A DNA stretch of 64,000 nt from Arthrinium phaeospermum (Eukaryota; Ascomycota; Sordariomycetes; Amphisphaeriales; Apiosporaceae): assembly GCA_006503535.1 (NCBI GenBank), contig QYRS01000008.1, positions 1,302,001 through 1,366,000 of the forward strand. Direction: 5' to 3'. Within the stretch, counting starts at the first letter, position 1. Each line of letters begins with the position of its first letter. Under the pieces are notes generated by a model that was not told the DNA's origin, did not search any database, and worked only from the letters and a program-made list of their open reading frames with translations. The position numbers were made by a program, and so were the translations under genes. Shown here piece by piece: positions 12,961-23,221 of this stretch.

Positions 12961-13763
12961 ATGAGTCCCCAACCCCTCATCCTGCACGCCCACTCCACGG
13001 GGCCCAACCCCTACAAGATCGCCGAGGCCCTCGAGTTCCTCGGGGTGCCGTACGAGGTCAAGCTGTGGGACTTTGGCGACGACGCGCAGAAGGGCGTCAA
13101 GGGCGCCGCGTTCCTGGCGCTCAACGAGAACGGCCGCGTGCCGGCGCTCGAGGACCCCAACACGGGCGTCGTCAGCTGGGAGTCGGGCGCCTGCATGAAC
13201 TACCTGCTCCGCGTCTACGACCAGGACAACAAGCTCGGGCCCCGCGGCGGCAGCGAGCAAGACCGGGTCGACTTTGACAAGTGGAACATGTTTCTCCTGA
13301 CCACCCTGGGCCCCATGATGGGCCAGACCAATTGGTACAGGTAAGTGGATTTGAGGGGGGCGCTGTCCTTTCACACACTCGAGATTTAAGGAAGTTACTA
13401 ACGGGTATATCAGACACTACAACGCGACTAAGAATGAGGATGCGTTGAAGCGATATGTCGAGCAGAGTGAACGTTGCTACGGCGTTCTTGAGGGGCAGCT
13501 GAAGAAAACTTCCGGGGACAGCATTATCCCTGGCGGCATCACGGCCGTCGATTTGCAATTTGAGCCCTGGGTTCGGCAGCACAAGGTAACTGCCCCTTTA
13601 CCCCATGAAATATCCGAAGCCAAAGAACTTACCAACTTTGCCATAGTTTGCTGGAATCAGCCTAGACCCATATCCCAATGTTGCGAAGTGGCTCTCCAAC
13701 ATGGCCGGACTCCCAGAAGTGATCAAGGCATACAAGAAGATCTCAGAAGCGCCGAAGCCTTGA
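12961..13763 (+). CDS. glutathione S-transferase, Ure2p/GTT-like
   Basis: There are three exons, 12961-13340, 13414-13585 and 13647-13763, giving 222 residues, the normal GST length. Donors are GTAAGT and GTAACT, acceptors TCAG and ATAG, and all phases agree. The N-terminal thioredoxin fold begins at LILHAHSTGPNPYKIAEAL. NENGRVPALEDP carries the cis-proline, and the glutathione gamma-glutamyl-binding site is WESGACMNYLL (Glu-Ser) near residue 75. The helical C-terminal domain includes DLQFEPW and ends with SNMAGLPEVIKAYKKI. The protein probably conjugates or reduces electrophiles with glutathione in the cytosol. The plus-strand neighbour 600 nt downstream is an MpaB-like oxygenase, which could supply oxidised substrates, but no shared pathway is shown. 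A nitrogen-regulatory Ure2 role is unlikely without the prion-type extension. Confidence 0.93.
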
Positions 13764-14370
13764 GGCTTGTAGCTCTTGACAGCGGACCTCGTGGATAGAG
13801 AAGTAGTCAATCAATGGTATATTCCATAAGGCCCATTCAGTCTTCGCCTCAATATAATCCTTGAGACGCCTCTCCGACATAACCAAAAACAGCAGAACCG
13901 TGGACAAGAACGTCAAGTTGCCATCTGGATTGTCTAACTTGATGTCACAACAGGTACCTAATGGCAAGGCCCTTCGGTCAAGATGGTTTATCATAGTCAC
14001 CCAAATTCGCTGACTCGTCGTTCTCAGCTTCCGCACCCCTCAACCCGCCAAGAGTGCAACCCTGTAGCCAGCTCGTGTCCGATTGGCAGATGACCAACAA
14101 CCTTGAAGATGTCTTATTCGCCCCTCAACGATACTTAGTGTAGCCATTCCTTGCCTCGGTTAGAGATACCGTCCATAACTTGGCGCTGATGCTCAGTCTA
14201 TGCACAAATGTGGTGTTGAGGTGCTTACAACCAGATGCTCGAGACATCACTACACCAAAAATTCTATAAAACTCGCGATGCCGGATCTGATTAATGAGGT
14301 TTCACAGGCATGGAATTCAAGCACCACATATAGTCAAAACAAAAAAATCGTTTCAATAAAGTGAGAAGAT
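13764..14370. other. intergenic region, putative promoter of the MpaB-like gene
   Basis: About 600 nt separate the two same-strand genes, too far for a shared transcript leader. A minus-strand frame of 97 codons overlaps the last GST exon and is not supported by composition. Confidence 0.5.
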
Positions 14371-15358
14371 ATGGCTTGCCCAGCAGGTCACCACGATACA
14401 ATCGCCAATAGACAGGTCGCTGAGCGGCCAAAGCCCAAGCTGGGAAAGCCTCCCATTTACCCGACTATCAAAGAGCCCCAAGAGCTCAAAGAGTTCGTCG
14501 ACGACGCCATCTACCTGACCGGCGGGCAGTTCGCCATCCTCTGCCAGTTTGCCCACCCGGCACTGGCCGAGGGGTCGTTCAAGCATTCGAACTTCGCCCA
14601 TCGGATCCTCAACCGGCTGACCACGACGACGCGGTTCCTGAACGCCGCGGTCCACGGTACGCAGCGGGAGAAGGAAGCCATATTCGGCGTAATACATAAG
14701 GCGCATAGTACGTTTCCCCTGAATCAGATATTGGGGGCGGGGGTGCTACTTGGACCACCTCACTGGACAAGTGCTTAGCTATTTTGCAGCCAGGGTCAAG
14801 GGCGAGAACTACTCCGCCGACGACCCCGAACTCCACAAGTGGACGGCCGCGACCCTCTTCGTCGCACTTGTAGTGGTGCACGAGGCCTTCTTCGGCAAGC
14901 TCCCGCGAGCGAAGCAGGAGGCCGTGTACCAGGAGGCCGCCGTGTACGGCACGTCGCTGCGGATGCCGCCCGAGCTGTGGCCCGCGACGCTGGACGATTT
15001 CTGGCAGTATTGGCACCGCCAGATCGAGACGCTTACCGTCACCGACTGGGCCCGGAGCCTCTGCCGGGATATGCTCTGGCCCCGTAAGATCCCGCTCTAC
15101 CTGTGGCCCGCCATCCCCCTGGGCCGGCTACTGACCATCCACTGGCTGCCCGAGCGCCTGCAGAGGGAGTATGGTCTGCCCCGGCCAGGGCCTTGGAGCA
15201 ACGCCTTCTATCACTCTGCCGTGGCCGGTACGGCCCTGATCTACCCGCATCTCCCCCGGGCGTTGAGGACTTTGCCGTCCAAGATGTACATTGAAGACAT
15301 GAGAGAGGCGGTCAAGCGTATTGAGGCAACAGGAACATGGTACAACAAGAAGGATTAG
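14371..15358 (+). CDS. DUF2236 (MpaB/Lcp-like) oxygenase
   Basis: There are two exons, 14371-14707 and 14790-15358, giving 301 residues. The intron starts GTACGT and ends GCAG, and the join gives GVIHKAHTRVKG. This matches the family pattern of a conserved His-x3-His segment followed by a second motif, HKWTAATLFVALVVVHEAFFG, in the middle of the all-helical domain. Relatives include the haem-containing rubber oxygenase Lcp and the ER-bound oxygenase MpaB of the mycophenolic acid pathway, which cleaves a terpenoid side chain. The histidines here are candidates for haem ligation or catalysis. There is no obvious cleavable signal; the hydrophobic middle segment could associate with membranes. 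The actual substrate is unknown. The neighbour upstream is a GST on the same strand. No polyketide or terpene synthase lies in the window, so a secondary-metabolite role would be inference. Confidence 0.88.
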
Positions 15359-17577
15359 GACAACTTAACGAGAAGGGTTCTTTGGAAAGGGGGGCGACAG
15401 GCTCTGATGATGACATCAATCTAGCGTGAGGTATTGCAAATAGTCATTGTGTGCGCCCCTGTGTAAGTCACCACCCATCAGGCCGACGGCTGCATCGAGA
15501 ACATATGAGAGCTTGCTCATGTTTTCGATCCCAACAGCTCGAATGGTTTCCCGGTTATCCCGGCTCTGTCAAATGGTTCGTCTAGCGTCCTGCACGGTAG
15601 CACAGATGATGTTGACCGCCACTGGGGGTAGTCGAAAGGCTACCGACCCCGTCTGGCCGAGCGAGCCGTTCATGCTTAGTTTCATGCTTAGGATCAGAGC
15701 ACTCTGAATTACTCAGCGGGAATTCGAAATTCGATAGACGGAGGGTATTGAACTGACTACGGGTGACAAATTTCGACTGTTAACTTGACGTCAACATATC
15801 CGGATTGTAAAGATGCCGAATTCTTGAACGTGAGCAATACTTCCGTGGATATTTCGATCGCATGTCTAATTAAAGATGATAAACTTATCTTCATCACAGC
15901 ATATCGTTCTGCCATGAACAGACGATTGATCCTCAGATTTAGTAAATGTGTTGCAAGATCCAAAATCCTGTCTAGCCCATTACGGGGCAGGTATTGTTGG
16001 ATAGACAGTACCCTTCACGATATTTTCCCTTGCCCTTATACGATATCAGTAAGGTCGTCTGCTGTTTGTTTCATCGACACCTGTTATGATTGCACCGTGT
16101 TGGGCAAAGTCGACCTAACTCGAGTGTCAACAAAATAGAGTTCACAGGATATGGGAGCTAAGCACTCAAGGAGATGTCACTGGCCTCATCACAATTCAGA
16201 TGACGCCCAGACTACTGCATTCCATGCTTGAGGACACCATTGGAGCGGCCGCTCCGTGTTTGAGGCAACATGTCAGCATCAAACATCGACGGCTGGCATA
16301 CAAAAGTTGAGATGGAAACAAAGTTATATCAAATTTGATCTCAGGCAAAGACGTTTCGTATCCGGTTGCTATTTCTGTCAACTTCAAGTGTAGCTGGTCA
16401 GTCCATACCAACTAATGAATGCGACTATGCTGCGGTTTCGATGAATCCGGTTGCTTATACCTCTCCATACGGGCTCGCGAGCCGTATTAGAGCCTGTCGC
16501 TTCAAGGACTGTAAAAAATTGACGGAGGTATTGAGAGTGGTCGGATACACTCTTCCTCGTCGGACAACACAAGATCATTGGCTGATTCTGGAGAACGTTT
16601 GCGTTGCCACGATTCACTTAACTACAGGTATGACAGATCAATGGTTATTCCCGGTTAGCCGACGTTGATATGTTCTTCGTTTCATCAAGACTGCCACCGG
16701 AAGAAGATCGTGCCTCACAGTATCTGGGGATGGCTTTTTTAAGCTTCGTGTGTTGAACCCCTTGTTTCGTGAATGGGTGGCCCGTTTTGGCTGTGAACGC
16801 ACCTTCCACCTCGGCGTCTACTGTTTCCTTCAGACGACATCCCCTTCTTTGGAAGCAGCAGGTAACAAAATGGGAAAGTACGATTTCCATCAATGCCCCA
16901 TCAATCCATTGACTGCAAACCTTAGGCACACCGTACCTTCTCAAACGAGGAAGAAACACAAAACACACAGATCGGGGAACCAATCAGTGTGCCGTCTTTC
17001 CTTGTCAACTTTCCATCGTCTTTGCCACCCGCATCTGCAATTTTCTGTGAGGTCTCCTGTCTGAGATCGAGGTCGAACTCCAGTCAAATAGGTCCACCAG
17101 ACGAACATTGATCAATTTTAGACTCAAGGTTGTACCATAGTCACGAGCCCTTCTCGCTGCTGCCTCTTTCTTCCCCGGCTGAGACTTGGTTTCTTGCTTC
17201 ACCTAATGTATTTGAGATCCAATTAGGTTGTTTGCTCTCTAGGCCACTTGCAGCATCGTGTGTTCTCGGCTTTCGGGGATTGGAAATGTGGCTGTGTCCT
17301 GACTGGGATAGCTTCATGGGACTCATGTCCATGCCATCAAAGACCTGTAAGTCGGGTTGAGATCTATAAGAGAGCCAAGTCCTTCCCAGAAAAGACGACT
17401 ATTCTCTTATCTCTGTTCCATCATCATCAACCATCAGCAATCACAGCCCGTCACCTTCACTTTTCCTGTCTATTCCCATCTTTGAGCCCGGTGCTCTATT
17501 AACGTGCTTACTCCTTTATTACATTTTACTTGGGCAACCTATCTTTTCGATTTTCTTCCATCCCCCCAACTACCAAA
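15359..17577. other. long gene-free stretch with a broken coding-like segment
   Basis: Read on the minus strand, 15460-15710 gives a protein-like frame (MNGSLGQTGSVAFRLPP..., then SRDNRETIRAVGIENMSKLSYVL) interrupted by a TGA at about 15568-15570. It may be a decayed gene fragment. A perfect TGACGTCA palindrome (CRE/ATF-type site) lies at 15786-15793. The remainder holds only short frames, and the last few hundred bases are the CT-rich promoter and leader of the secreted-protein gene. Confidence 0.4.
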
Positions 17578-18507
17578 ATGAAGTATTACACTGCCATCCT
17601 CTCTGCTTTTGCAGTCACCAACGTCTTTGGCCATGGAGTTATCACCGAGGTCCAGGGTAAGACCCCTCTCCAGCTCGATCAAGTCAATGAAACAGAGACT
17701 AACTTACTTCTAGGGGCCAACGGCGTGAAGCTTCCCGGCCTGTCCACCATCGACGGCACCCCTCGCGACTGCCCAACTCCTGGCTGTGGTTCCGAGGCCG
17801 ACACCTCCATCATCCGCGAGCGCGAGCTCGGCACCAACCGCGCCTCCGCCCTCGGACGGTCTCAGAAGGGCGGACCCGTCGATGCCGCCAAGATGATGAC
17901 CATGTTCATGGACGGCGCGGGCGGCAACACCACCACCGTCAAGGAAGCCCGCGAGCTTCACGAGGCTAATCGGGCCCGCTATGTCAAGCTCGCCGTACGC
18001 GCTGGCAACGGCGGCATCAAGACCCCCAAGGGCACCCTCGAGACGGGCGTCAAGGCCGCCACGGGTATGGCCATGTCGGGTGGTCTGCCCACAACCTCGG
18101 ATGATGGCACCATCATGATGACCTTCCATCAGGTGAACCAGGATGGTGCCGGCCCGCTCAAGGCGGCCATTGACGCAACCTCGGGCGGCAAGGACACCGG
18201 GGCCTTCAAGGACGCCAGCGTCAAGACCAACGTCCCCGGCCTCGGCATTGGCGGGCTCTCGGCCGCCCAGACCATGGATTTCCCCGTCGCCGTCCAGATG
18301 CCCCAGGGCATGACCTGTCAGGGTCAAGTCGGCGGCGCCAGCAACGTCTGCGTCGTCCGCCTGAACAACGCCGCCCTGGCTGGCCCCTTTGGCGGCTCTG
18401 CAGTCTTCACCCAGAGCACCACTGCCAAGAAGCGCGCTATCGAATTCAACCTCCGCAAGCGCCGCTTCGCTCGCGGCCTCGAGGCTGAAGAGGAGGCGGA
18501 GCAGTAG
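17578..18507 (+). CDS. secreted GEgh16/Egh16H-family (appressorial MAS/GAS-type) protein
   Basis: The start is ATG at 17578 (accaaaATG). A 57-nt intron at 17657-17713 (donor GTAAGA, acceptor CTAG, candidate branch ACTAAC) is in frame and stop-free, so the unspliced frame reads through; splicing gives 290 residues and the conserved join VQGANGVKLPGL. An 18-residue signal peptide probably ends ...NVFG, leaving His as the mature N-terminus (HGVITEVQG). Family blocks seen are GTPRDCPTPGCGSEADT, FMDGAGGNTTTV, TFHQVNQDGAGP and MTCQGQVGGASNVCVVRLNN. Known relatives are Blumeria gEgh16 and Magnaporthe Gas1/Gas2/Mas3, expressed during host penetration. The C-terminus has basic clusters (AKKR, RKRR) that could be Kex2-type sites, then an acidic tail. 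The biochemical activity is not established from sequence. Confidence 0.92.
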   Translation: MKYYTAILSAFAVTNVFGHGVITEVQGKTPLQLDQVNETETNLLLGANGVKLPGLSTIDGTPRDCPTPGCGSEADTSIIRERELGTNRASALGRSQKGGPVDAAKMMTMFMDGAGGNTTTVKEARELHEANRARYVKLAVRAGNGGIKTPKGTLETGVKAATGMAMSGGLPTTSDDGTIMMTFHQVNQDGAGPLKAAIDATSGGKDTGAFKDASVKTNVPGLGIGGLSAAQTMDFPVAVQMPQGMTCQGQVGGASNVCVVRLNNAALAGPFGGSAVFTQSTTAKKRAIEFNLRKRRFARGLEAEEEAEQ

Positions 18508-19058
18508 TCACAAGCAGGCCTGAGTGACATTGCTATCGACCACGCGAATATAGGTAAAGCAAGAGGAATTGGAACCCAAAAGACAGAGTAAAGCGATGTA
18601 TTTACAATATTGTGCTTTGATATAACGGTCAACTACAGACATATAGCCCTGTATGTATACGGCGCAAGAAGCTTTTCTAGGCGGCCTTGTTTCGCAACAA
18701 GGACTGTCGGGGGAGATGGTACATAGATGCCTGGTTTAGTAGGTAGCTGATCAATGATGATGACCACGTTCGTTACCAAACATGCCTGTCTTTTCATCAC
18801 CTCTGTTACGTTCAACTTTAGTATTGGTTGGGATCTTGATTATTATTACGCCTCCCAGAGAGGTAAAAGATCGCCGTATCATACAAAACTCGGGTGTCCT
18901 AGCCTAAGCCGGCTGACCCCTGAATCCAGAAATATCGAGTGGCGTGATTTCTCAACCTGTCCACCCTTTCTAACTTGCACTATACCAACCAACATTAATG
19001 GGCCGTTCTCTTTTCCCAGCCTCACCCCTTAACCACCTGTGCACTGAGATTGATTCAA
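18508..19058. other. convergent 3' intergenic region
   Basis: About 550 nt lie between two genes that end toward each other. I see nothing beyond presumed 3' untranslated sequence. Confidence 0.5.
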
Positions 19059-22032
19059 TTAGAGGAAACTCCGACCCGTACTCAGTCGCTTGTAGCTCTT
19101 GGAGTAACTACCGTCCGCGAGCGAGACAACCGACGAGCCGGCGAGCGTCTGGCCGCTGTACCGGCCGCGCCAGGGCGACTGGCTGGCCTCCTCAAAGTAG
19201 TAGTGGTTGGCCGCGTTGGCGTAGGCGAGGCGCCAGGGGACGTCGAGCTCGCGCGCCTTGGGCCCGCTGCCGCAGCTGCCGTAGAGCTGGCGCGAGGGCG
19301 GGGAGTTGACGGCGAGCGCGAAGGCGTTCTGGGGCTCCGTCATGTCCGTCACCATGCCGTTGGCGGCGATGAGGAGGTAGAGCAGGCAGCAGACGTTCAA
19401 AACGAAGACGGCGCCCAGGACGAGGTAGAAGAGGGACTGCCACGACTTCTCGGAGCCCGAGGCGTACTGCTGCATCATGATCGTGGCGTTGAACTTTTCG
19501 TGGACGGCCGGCTCGAGCGTGGTGTTGGTGTGGTTCCAGAAATGCTGGAAGGTCGACTGCTTGCTCCCGACGATGAGAGTGGAGCTGGCGAGCACGGAGA
19601 TGGCTTCGGCCATGGACGGCAGGGTCGTGGACAGCTCGGGCTTGCCCAGGATGAGGTTGGTGAAGATGCGCGCGTTAGAGGCGTTGTTGTTCTGGACGCC
19701 GCCATTGATGTCCATGCTGAGCCGCCACTGGTCGGCGGCGTTACGCCAGTCGGTGCTCGGAGCAGGGAAGAGCGGAGCTTCCTTTACCTTATAGGAGTAC
19801 GCATTATCGTCATCTGGGTCATCGCAGTGTGCTGTCATCTTCGCGCCAGAGATACCGGATATGTTGAAATGTGTAGAACACTGCGGGGACAGCCAAGAGC
19901 GCAGCTCGCAGATCGTGAAGTCACCAGAGACCTTGCCAGGTGCTTTGGAAACAATATATATCGAGTCAGACATATACACGGTGGTGTTCGTGATCATATT
20001 ATATTCGAGGGGAAACTGTAATCTTGGTTAGTCATGCTGTAATTTGCAAAGGTAGGATAACCACGAATCGACTTTCACCACAGCACAGCATTACCACAGT
20101 CATGTTGTGAAATGAAGTGTTGATACTGGCTGGGAAACAGACTGGCTTACCATGGGGAAGATGGGTGGGCGGCGCCCGTACTTCGGCCCCCATCGGAAGA
20201 TATCGTCAACCGCAGTACGATTCAGCCATGTCTCCTCATCTGCAATCGGCATGTCATCCATCCAGGCCTGGTCGGGCACGTATTGGCCTGGAATCTCTTC
20301 TGAAGCCTTTTTATTGGCACCCGGCCATGCAGTGTAAACCAACGGCTCTAATTCGTGAGGCGATAAGTTCACGCACATGGTGTTTACCACCGGCGATACG
20401 ACACTTGCTTGGATCTGGTACTCGCCCACGCCCGAGAGGTCGTTGGGTTGCAGAATTTTGTTCCTGGGGTCCGTGGCCGCGGCGTACACGCCGGGATGAG
20501 GCATGGCCAACGTGACATTGTTGACGATGCGTTTGTGAGCGTCAAAGGCCTTTTTAGGGTCTGAAAACCCAGTATTGACCCACGCAGAAGTAAGGGTTGT
20601 GTTGTCATACAGTATGGCAGTCCCTACCGGCCTCGACTGCATGTTCCCATCTGGAGACACCGCAGTTTCGTTCCCATCCAGAGTCTGCCAGTCTTTCATG
20701 AATGACAGCAGGTTTCTGTAGGATTGGCCTGAGTATTCTACCTCGACACAGGATACACCGGCATTGAGTTCGTCGAGGCTAGCAGAAATTGGCGTGGTAC
20801 AAGAAGATTTGATGTATTCGGGGTTAGCATATGACGTCTCGACCAAGCCTTCCAATTCTCTTCGCTCCCAATTGCCCATTTTGAGATGGGGGGTCACCAA
20901 GGCATCCGAAGCCGCTGTATAGGCCATGCTCGCGATAGTGGCGATCATCGTCAGGATCCCGAGCAGTGTTTTGCCAGAGTAGGTGACGGTATCCCAGTGC
21001 GATACTAGACTCCCTGGCTGAATGGCCCAGTTTCTCATGGTCATTTCAGATATGGTCATACCCATCGAATTCTCGGCGAAAGCCCGGCGTGTAAGAACCT
21101 GCCCAAGACACCCAACGAACACGGTGACAAACGTTAACTCTGTTAATTTTGCAATTGCTGTTGCCACCAGAGACGCAGTAGCCGGCTTCATTACGGACTC
21201 GGCAGACTCGCCAGAGGATATGCCTTTACCATAACGGGGCTGCTTGATCGCGACCGCGAACCATAAACCGCTCATCAGGGTTGATAATACCGAGAAGAAA
21301 ACCAGTTGGCCGTAGAACCAACTCCTGCGCCTTACGTGCACGTCTGTTCTTGAATGGCAGTCCAAAGGTGCTTGTGCTATAGGACACGAGGTTAGCTCAG
21401 AAGTCCCAAGTCTTGATCAGATATGCAAGCTCATAGAGAGGGTCGTTACCGTAGCGTCTTGCTAAGCTGTCAGTCTCGTAGTCTCTTTGCCGGTCTCCAC
21501 GGTCACGATCATCAATGGGGAATAGCAAGCTTGACCGCGCAGATGATGCACCCAGATAGGGGTTGCCGGCCGGGTCCGACAAAGGGTCGACGGGTTTGTC
21601 CCCAGGTGATGTGAGAGACTTTTTCAGCATCTCTGTGAACCGTGTTTGACGTTCACTTTGGGGTCTGGAGCTAGGAGTTGTGGTTCCCGTTTGCGAAGGC
21701 GGCGTCTCATCTTGGTGTGTTATCACGAAAGATGGCGTGGAGTAAGTACTGCGATGCCTGCGAGCCGACATTGGCGTTTCAGCATCGTCGGTACCAGTAG
21801 GAGTTACGGCAGACGGTCTCCTGGGTGGCTGGAGGAAACTTGGGACGTCCATTGGCGGCGTTGCACGTATGCCTCTTGTCTCAATGGGCGAGTATGGCCT
21901 TATTGGCTCAACATCGGCCAGATCGATGTCGCCATCCGAGCTCATCCGTTGGTACGCATGACCCCTGGAGAATGCGGAAGGAAGAAGACTGGCTCGCTGG
22001 CCTTCATCTTGTCCGCGAGAGGAGTCGGCCAT
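19059..22032 (-). CDS. large polytopic membrane protein, fungal-specific, function unknown
   Basis: There are three exons, 22032-21450, 21376-20151 and 20015-19059, giving 921 residues; all introns are GT..AG and phases agree. The first 200 residues are a Ser/Thr/Pro-rich cytoplasmic region. Helices follow at about 214-238, 262-290 and 330-352, then a long Cys-containing region (about 355-790) with many N-glycosylation sequons (NETA, NVTL, NRTA, NTT, NISG, NHTNTT), then a last helix at about 797-821 and a short tail. The glycosylated segment is therefore probably extracellular or luminal. I do not recognise a named domain. Similar architectures recur in ascomycete genomes as uncharacterised proteins. 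A DUF6536 membrane protein lies 1.2 kb upstream on the same strand. The function is unknown, with a receptor-like or cell-surface role as inference only. Confidence 0.8.
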
Positions 22033-23221
22033 ATTTTCAGAGATCCGTCTTGCGTTCGCCTAGCAGAGACCAGCCAGGTGAAGGGACAAGAAAGCTTGAT
22101 ATGGGTGGCTCAGACCCCAGTCCAGGTTGCCAACCCCAAATGGAGTTTTTGTAAGTCGATTGAACGAGCTCCGAAAATTCAAGCAGGCCGGATTGCTATT
22201 CTGGGGACGTGAGGGGAGTGTGCTTGCTGCGGGCTGTGTAGGGCAAACGTCGAACCAACAGGCCGGATACCGTCTGAGGTAGGAAAGTACATAGCATTCC
22301 GGATCTCTCCCCCTGCAGTCAGGTGTTAGTTGTAGTAGCAGCAGAGCAGATGTCAGGGACCCTTCAAAGCTGTACGTGCCAGCCACTTACCCATTGAACG
22401 GTTTGGGACTGGTCATATCTGGTATAGTATGAACGCATTGAGGGAAATCCATTGCTGCGATGAAGCTAGCACCGAATGCGCTGTCCTGGTATGTCAAAAT
22501 GTATCAGGTCCTTTTCAGCCTTTGTCCCAGAAGGATCCCGGATGGGAACGGGGACAGCAAACCCCCCACTGAAGCTTACTGAGTGAAAGAAAGCCTTGTG
22601 GGTCGAGCTGACAGGTGCGCCGGTGCCGTTCTAATCCCTTAGTGAGTGCAAGGTAACCCCCATTGGGTTATCAGTAATCTAATAATAAAAATAAAGACGG
22701 GCCTGCAGGTTGTAGCTGGAATTGCGCCACGTTGTAGAACATGTTCGTCCCATCAGGACCGTTGGAATGCACCTGCAGTCTGACGCAAACATCCGTGGCT
22801 CTTGCGGCTCAGCGGGCCAATCACACAACACAAACACATGGTCACAATTGACGCAAGGTAAGGAAGGCACTGTCTCACTTTGACACCCGACACGATAATA
22901 ACTCCGGCTCCGGTCGCGTGTAAAACTGGTTTCGTCATCATGAATAAAAAAGCGCATCTGTCTGCCAACTGGATACACACGACAGAAGGCTGAAGGGCGG
23001 ACTTCAGACAAGTAGCAAGGGAGAGGAGATCGGCAGCCCTTGAGGCGGAGGCTTCGCAACAGCCCCCTTCATCTTCGTCAAGTAGATGCGCTAGAGTCGT
23101 ATACCGGCACAATGTGAAATTAAGTACTAGTATGGCCTAGGAGGCGTTCTACTTAATGTCGGGCATCCCCACTTGCTCTCGACGGAATTCCCGGCCAGCC
23201 CAATGCTTTTTCTTTGCTAGT
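22033..23221. other. intergenic region between two membrane-protein genes
   Basis: About 1.2 kb separate the 3' end of the DUF6536 gene and the start of the next minus-strand gene. Only short unconvincing frames occur. The part next to 22032 is the presumed promoter. Confidence 0.5.

Noticed and set aside
13743..14036. Minus-strand frame of 97 codons
   Set aside because: It overlaps the last GST exon on the other strand and lacks a family signature.
16366..16668. Plus-strand frame of 100 codons
   Set aside because: The opposite strand is equally open over most of it and neither has coding-like composition.
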